DNA from: an uncultured bacterium
GTDB taxonomy: Bacteria; Cyanobacteriota; Vampirovibrionia; Gastranaerophilales; Gastranaerophilaceae
Reading direction: 5' to 3'
Assembly: GCA_902782905.1 (NCBI GenBank)
Contig: CACZPB010000043.1
Span: forward strand, 1 to 8,498
Length of the DNA stretch: 8,498 nucleotides
Under the pieces are notes generated by a model, which was not told the DNA's origin, searched no databases, and was given only the letters and a program-made list of their open reading frames with translations. Position 1 is the stretch's first letter, and each line of letters starts with the position of its first letter. This document shows positions 6,725 through 8,498 of the stretch, in pieces. The position numbers were made by a program, and so were the translations under genes.

Positions 6725-7789
6725 GTGAGAGATTTAATTAAGTTTTTAATAGTTGGGATAGCTTTGTTTACTTGTCCGCTGAGTTTTGCAGCGGATAAGA
6801 AGGGCGTGCTCGTTCTGCCGGATAATATTGTTACGGAAAGTCTTGCAGTAGATTCATACATCTACAACCAAACGGCAGAATTCTTTGCTAATGAAGTAAT
6901 CAACCTTCTAAACAAAACCGACTACATAAAATGTCCGGTTGTATCAAATGAGCGCAAACTGCTCAAAAGCAACGCATCTTATATGATACCGGCAAGAGAA
7001 TTAACAAACAAATTCAGAACAACATACAACATTGACTATCCAAAGCTTAACAAAATTGCAGCCGCAAGCGGTACAAGATACGTACTTATGCTGACTTCAA
7101 CAATTGATGCCGAAAACTACGTTCTTAGAAGAACTCTTTGGGATTTTCTTAATATTGCCGGAGCAACTGTCGTTGACCCAGCCTACAAAATTTCAACATA
7201 CGCAGTTCTTGTCGATAGCTCAAATGATATGGTGCTATGGTCAAATACATTCTACAAAACAATCAGTGTTGTTGAAGGCAGAATACTTACAAGAGGTCCG
7301 TCTCCTCAAACAGAACAACTCCAAAAAATAAGAGATTATTCAAGAATGGTTTGTCCTGAAATCGCTGAAAATGTCCAAATCAGCGTACTTAATAATGCTG
7401 AATTTAACAAAGAATCATACAAAATATACTATGACATGGCGAACTTCGATAACATCTTTACTAAAAAATACAGAAGATGGTACAAAGAAGGCAAAAAAGA
7501 TTTCGACGGCATAAAATCAAATACCGGCAATAAAGTAGACAGAGCTAAAGAAAGACATAAAGCCCGTCAAGCAGAAATTAAAGCTAAAAAACAGGTTAGG
7601 GCGGAACAAGTTAAAACAAATAACGCTCAGCAGATAAAAACAAGTCAACCTACAAAAGTAATTCAACCGCTCGATTTTGAAGACCAATCACTATTTGAAC
7701 CGGTAGATATTAAAAAACACTGGAAAAACAGACTCTACGGAGACGATGACCCCTCAAGACCGGCTCTGAGAGGGTATGATAGATTGTAG
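6725..7789 (+). CDS. Exported protein of unknown function, paralogue A (CsgG/LpoB-like core suspected)
   Basis: I do not recognise this as a named family. From GTG at 6725 it is 354 aa. Residues 1-22 are a clear signal peptide (charged start, core FLIVGIALFTCPL, likely cleavage SFA/AD), so the protein is periplasmic or surface-exposed. The cysteine at 17 lacks a proper lipobox. The middle (about 26-175) has an alternating strand/helix look with GTRYVLMLTSTID (116-128) and YAVLVDSSNDMVLWS (159-173). This resembles the 'YVLxG...VxLxLVDxxTGEVLWS' pattern of CsgG/LpoB/TolB-N-like periplasmic domains; that is inference. The C-terminal third is highly charged (KERHKARQAEIKAKKQ) and ends in a conserved acidic tail, DFEDQSLFEPVDI. 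A TTG at 6719 is also in frame, but it touches the -10 box, so GTG at the predicted transcription start is preferred. The gene ends in TAG, and a close paralogue faces it at 8162-8498. Confidence 0.75.
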   Translation: MRDLIKFLIVGIALFTCPLSFAADKKGVLVLPDNIVTESLAVDSYIYNQTAEFFANEVINLLNKTDYIKCPVVSNERKLLKSNASYMIPARELTNKFRTTYNIDYPKLNKIAAASGTRYVLMLTSTIDAENYVLRRTLWDFLNIAGATVVDPAYKISTYAVLVDSSNDMVLWSNTFYKTISVVEGRILTRGPSPQTEQLQKIRDYSRMVCPEIAENVQISVLNNAEFNKESYKIYYDMANFDNIFTKKYRRWYKEGKKDFDGIKSNTGNKVDRAKERHKARQAEIKAKKQVRAEQVKTNNAQQIKTSQPTKVIQPLDFEDQSLFEPVDIKKHWKNRLYGDDDPSRPALRGYDRL

Positions 7790-7805
7790 AAACGCGGAAG
7801 ATGGG

Positions 7806-7829
7806 CTTCTTTTTCTGTAGAAAAAGAAG
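7806..7829 (+). other. Stem-loop after paralogue A
   Basis: CTTCTTTTTCT (7806-7816) pairs with AGAAAAAGAAG (7819-7829), an 11-bp stem with the central bases GT, and can gain an outer G-C pair (7805/7830). It lies 16 bases after the TAG stop. No T-run follows on the plus strand (AAAAAGAC follows), so it is not a standard intrinsic terminator. It may act as a 3'-end-stabilising or Rho-assisted structure. Its counterpart after paralogue B is at 8123-8146. Confidence 0.75.
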
Positions 7830-7831
7830 CA

Positions 7832-7861
7832 AAAAGACTTTAAACAACTGGTCGGCTCGCA
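7832..7861 (+). repeat. Perfect 30-base inverted repeat, left arm
   Basis: The arm begins AAAAGACTTTAAACAACTGG and ends GGCTCGCA. Its exact reverse complement is at 8091-8120. It is the best conserved non-coding part of the duplication, more so than the flanking coding sequence. Confidence 0.92.
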
Positions 7862-7903
7862 TTCCATAAAACTACAAAATTGAATTGAAACTACAGGCGA
7901 GCC
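7854..7903 (+). other. Second stem in the left arm (GGCTCGC / GCGAGCC)
   Basis: GGCTCGC (7854-7860) pairs with GCGAGCC (7897-7903), enclosing a 36-base AT-rich loop. Both stem strands are identical in the mirrored copy (8049-8055 and 8092-8098), although the loop sequence has diverged. Confidence 0.65.
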
Positions 7904-7923
7904 TCATTGGTAAAAACTACAGG
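7869..7923 (+). repeat. Short direct repeats AAACTACA
   Basis: AAACTACA occurs at 7869-7876, 7888-7895 and 7914-7921; the last two extend to AAACTACAGG. The mirrored arm keeps AAACTACA (reverse complement at 8076-8083) and AAACTACTGG at the second position. Spacing is irregular (19 and 26 bases), so this is not a CRISPR array. Confidence 0.6.
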
Positions 7924-7961
7924 TGGGTTGAAAAAGTTATAAAATGACAAAGATTTAGAGT

Positions 7962-7990
7962 GGCGCGCGGGGGAAATTCCCCCGCGCGCC
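7962..7990. repeat. GC-rich palindrome at the centre of the inverted duplication
   Basis: GGCGCGCGGGGG (7962-7973) is the exact reverse complement of CCCCCGCGCGCC (7979-7990), with AAATT between. It is 24 G/C out of 29 bases in an otherwise AT-rich region. It could form a very strong hairpin in RNA or a cruciform in DNA. Neither side has a T-run, so if it ends transcription from the two converging genes it does so without the usual U-tract. Confidence 0.85.
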
Positions 7991-8048
7991 CTATCAGACC
8001 TTGAACATATTAAAACTTATATCAACCATCTTGTAATCACCAATCCGA

Positions 8049-8098
8049 GGCTCGCCAGTAGTTTTAAAATAATCTTGTAGTTTCACAAAATGCGAGCC
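8049..8098 (-). other. Second stem in the right arm (GGCTCGC / GCGAGCC)
   Basis: This is the mirror copy of 7854-7903. GGCTCGC (8049-8055) pairs with GCGAGCC (8092-8098) around a diverged 36-base loop of the same length. Confidence 0.65.
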
Positions 8099-8120
8099 GA
8101 CCAGTTGTTTAAAGTCTTTT
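8091..8120 (-). repeat. Perfect 30-base inverted repeat, right arm
   Basis: Exact reverse complement of 7832-7861. Confidence 0.92.
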
Positions 8121-8122
8121 CG

Positions 8123-8146
8123 GTTCCTTTTCTTCAGAAAAGGAAC
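8123..8146 (-). other. Stem-loop after paralogue B
   Basis: On the minus strand GTTCCTTTTCT pairs with AGAAAAGGAAC, an 11-bp stem with the central bases GA, 15 bases after the TAA stop of paralogue B. Compared with 7806-7829 the stem differs at two positions on each side, and both differences keep pairing (C-G to G-C and T-A to C-G). No T-run follows. Confidence 0.75.
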
Positions 8147-8161
8147 ACCCTTTCTTACTTT

Positions 8162-8498
8162 TTATAAGTTATCGTAATCTCTCAAAGACGGTTTCATTTC
8201 GTCATAATCGCCATAGAGCCTGTTTTTCCAACGTCTTCTGATATCGACGGGTTCGAAGAGAGATTGGTCTTCAAAGTCAAGTGGTTGAATAACTTTTGTT
8301 GGCTGACCATTATTGGTTATAGGCTGTTTTGCTTTAACCTGTTCAGCTTTAACTTGTTTTTTTACTGCTTTTTTAGCTTTAATTTCTTCTTGGCGAACTC
8401 TGTGGCGTTCTTTAGCTCTATCAATTTTATTACCTGTATTAGACTTTACGCCGTCAAAATCTTTTTTGCCTTCTTTGTACCATCTGCGGTATTTTTTA
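8162..8498 (-). CDS. Exported protein of unknown function, paralogue B (5' part outside the window)
   Basis: This is the C-terminal 111 residues of a second copy of the 6725-7789 gene, on the opposite strand and ending in TAA at 8164-8162. Visible stretches shared with paralogue A include KKYRRWYKEGKKDFDG, SNTGNK, RAKERH and QPTKVIQPLDFEDQSLFEPV, then WKNRLYGD. The charged middle has three extra codons, and the last dozen residues differ more (SLRDYDNL against ALRGYDRL). DNA differences are mainly silent, pointing to selection on the protein. No signal peptide can be seen because the N-terminus is off the edge, but paralogy implies one. A stem-loop and repeat arm homologous to those after paralogue A follow its stop. 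Function is unknown; the C-terminal region looks like a basic linker followed by an acidic tail. Confidence 0.85.
   Translation of the reverse strand, partial: KKYRRWYKEGKKDFDGVKSNTGNKIDRAKERHRVRQEEIKAKKAVKKQVKAEQVKAKQPITNNGQPTKVIQPLDFEDQSLFEPVDIRRRWKNRLYGDYDEMKPSLRDYDNL

Larger units (their letters stand above)
7462..8498. repeat. Large imperfect inverted duplication centred at 7976
   Basis: From 7462 leftward-facing copy to the right edge, the two halves are diverged inverted copies of each other: gene 3' end, about 15-base gap, stem-loop, 30-base perfect arm, second stem, then a GC-rich palindrome. The perfect arms (7832-7861 and 8091-8120) are exactly symmetric about base 7976, which is also the centre of the GC palindrome. 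The two stop codons (7787-7789 and 8162-8164) are symmetric to within half a base. The coding halves differ mostly at third positions plus a three-codon length difference, so this is an old duplication and not an assembly echo. The right half continues beyond the window. Confidence 0.88.

Noticed and set aside
6725..6800. Lipoprotein signal for paralogue A because of the cysteine in LFTCPLSFA
   Set aside because: The residues before the cysteine do not fit a lipobox, while SFA/AD fits ordinary signal peptidase cleavage.
7104..7331. 75-codon plus-strand frame inside paralogue A
   Set aside because: It is out of phase with a longer gene that has a signal peptide and a conserved paralogue, and it has no support of its own.
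7805..7830. Classic Rho-independent terminator after paralogue A
   Set aside because: The stem is good, but the following bases on the plus strand are AAAAAGAC, with no T-run. It is kept as a stem-loop of unknown role.
7869..7923. CRISPR-like array from AAACTACA repeats
   Set aside because: The repeats are only eight to ten bases, unevenly spaced, and there are just three of them.
7462..8498. Inverted repeat as an assembly artefact
   Set aside because: The two halves differ at many silent sites, by three codons in length and by compensating stem changes, which an artefactual echo of one sequence would not show.

Overview
The window is AT-rich apart from one GC-rich palindrome near 7976. It looks like a chromosomal piece of a flagellated, double-membraned bacterium: it holds a flagellin, an MCE/MlaD-type lipid-transport protein and a very large AsmA-like envelope protein. 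Gene content and style fit a gut cyanobacterial-sister lineage (Candidatus Gastranaerophilales / Vampirovibrionia). That is inference from content only; no rRNA or marker gene is present to confirm it.

Layout, left to right: (1) a compact flagellin on the minus strand, missing its last few residues at the window edge and starting at TTG; (2) a divergent plus-strand pair, an MCE-domain protein overlapping a uracil phosphoribosyltransferase (upp) by 20 nt; (3) a minus-strand AsmA-like gene of 1450 codons spanning 2275-6624, cut after codon 276 by a single in-frame TAG; (4) a plus-strand gene for an exported protein of unknown function (6725-7789); (5) a 372-bp intergenic region built as a large imperfect palindrome; (6) on the minus strand, the 3' end of a second gene that is a close paralogue of (4), running off the right edge.

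Three observations stand out. First, the AsmA-like gene continues in the same frame on both sides of one TAG, so it is a recent nonsense mutation, a readthrough site or a sequence error. A paralogue comparison inside the window argues that TAG is an ordinary stop here. Second, the two exported-protein genes lie tail to tail in a symmetric inverted duplication centred on a 29-nt GC-rich palindrome. Each gene is followed by a stem-loop whose two copies differ only by paired, compensating substitutions in the stem, which suggests the structure is selected. Third, several genes have a good -10 box almost touching the start codon and no Shine-Dalgarno sequence, which predicts leaderless or nearly leaderless mRNAs. 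By contrast, flagellin and upp have clear ribosome binding sites.

Functionally, most genes concern the cell envelope or surface: flagellar filament, lipid trafficking (MCE, AsmA-like) and an exported protein. upp is a housekeeping pyrimidine-salvage gene co-transcribed with the MCE gene.
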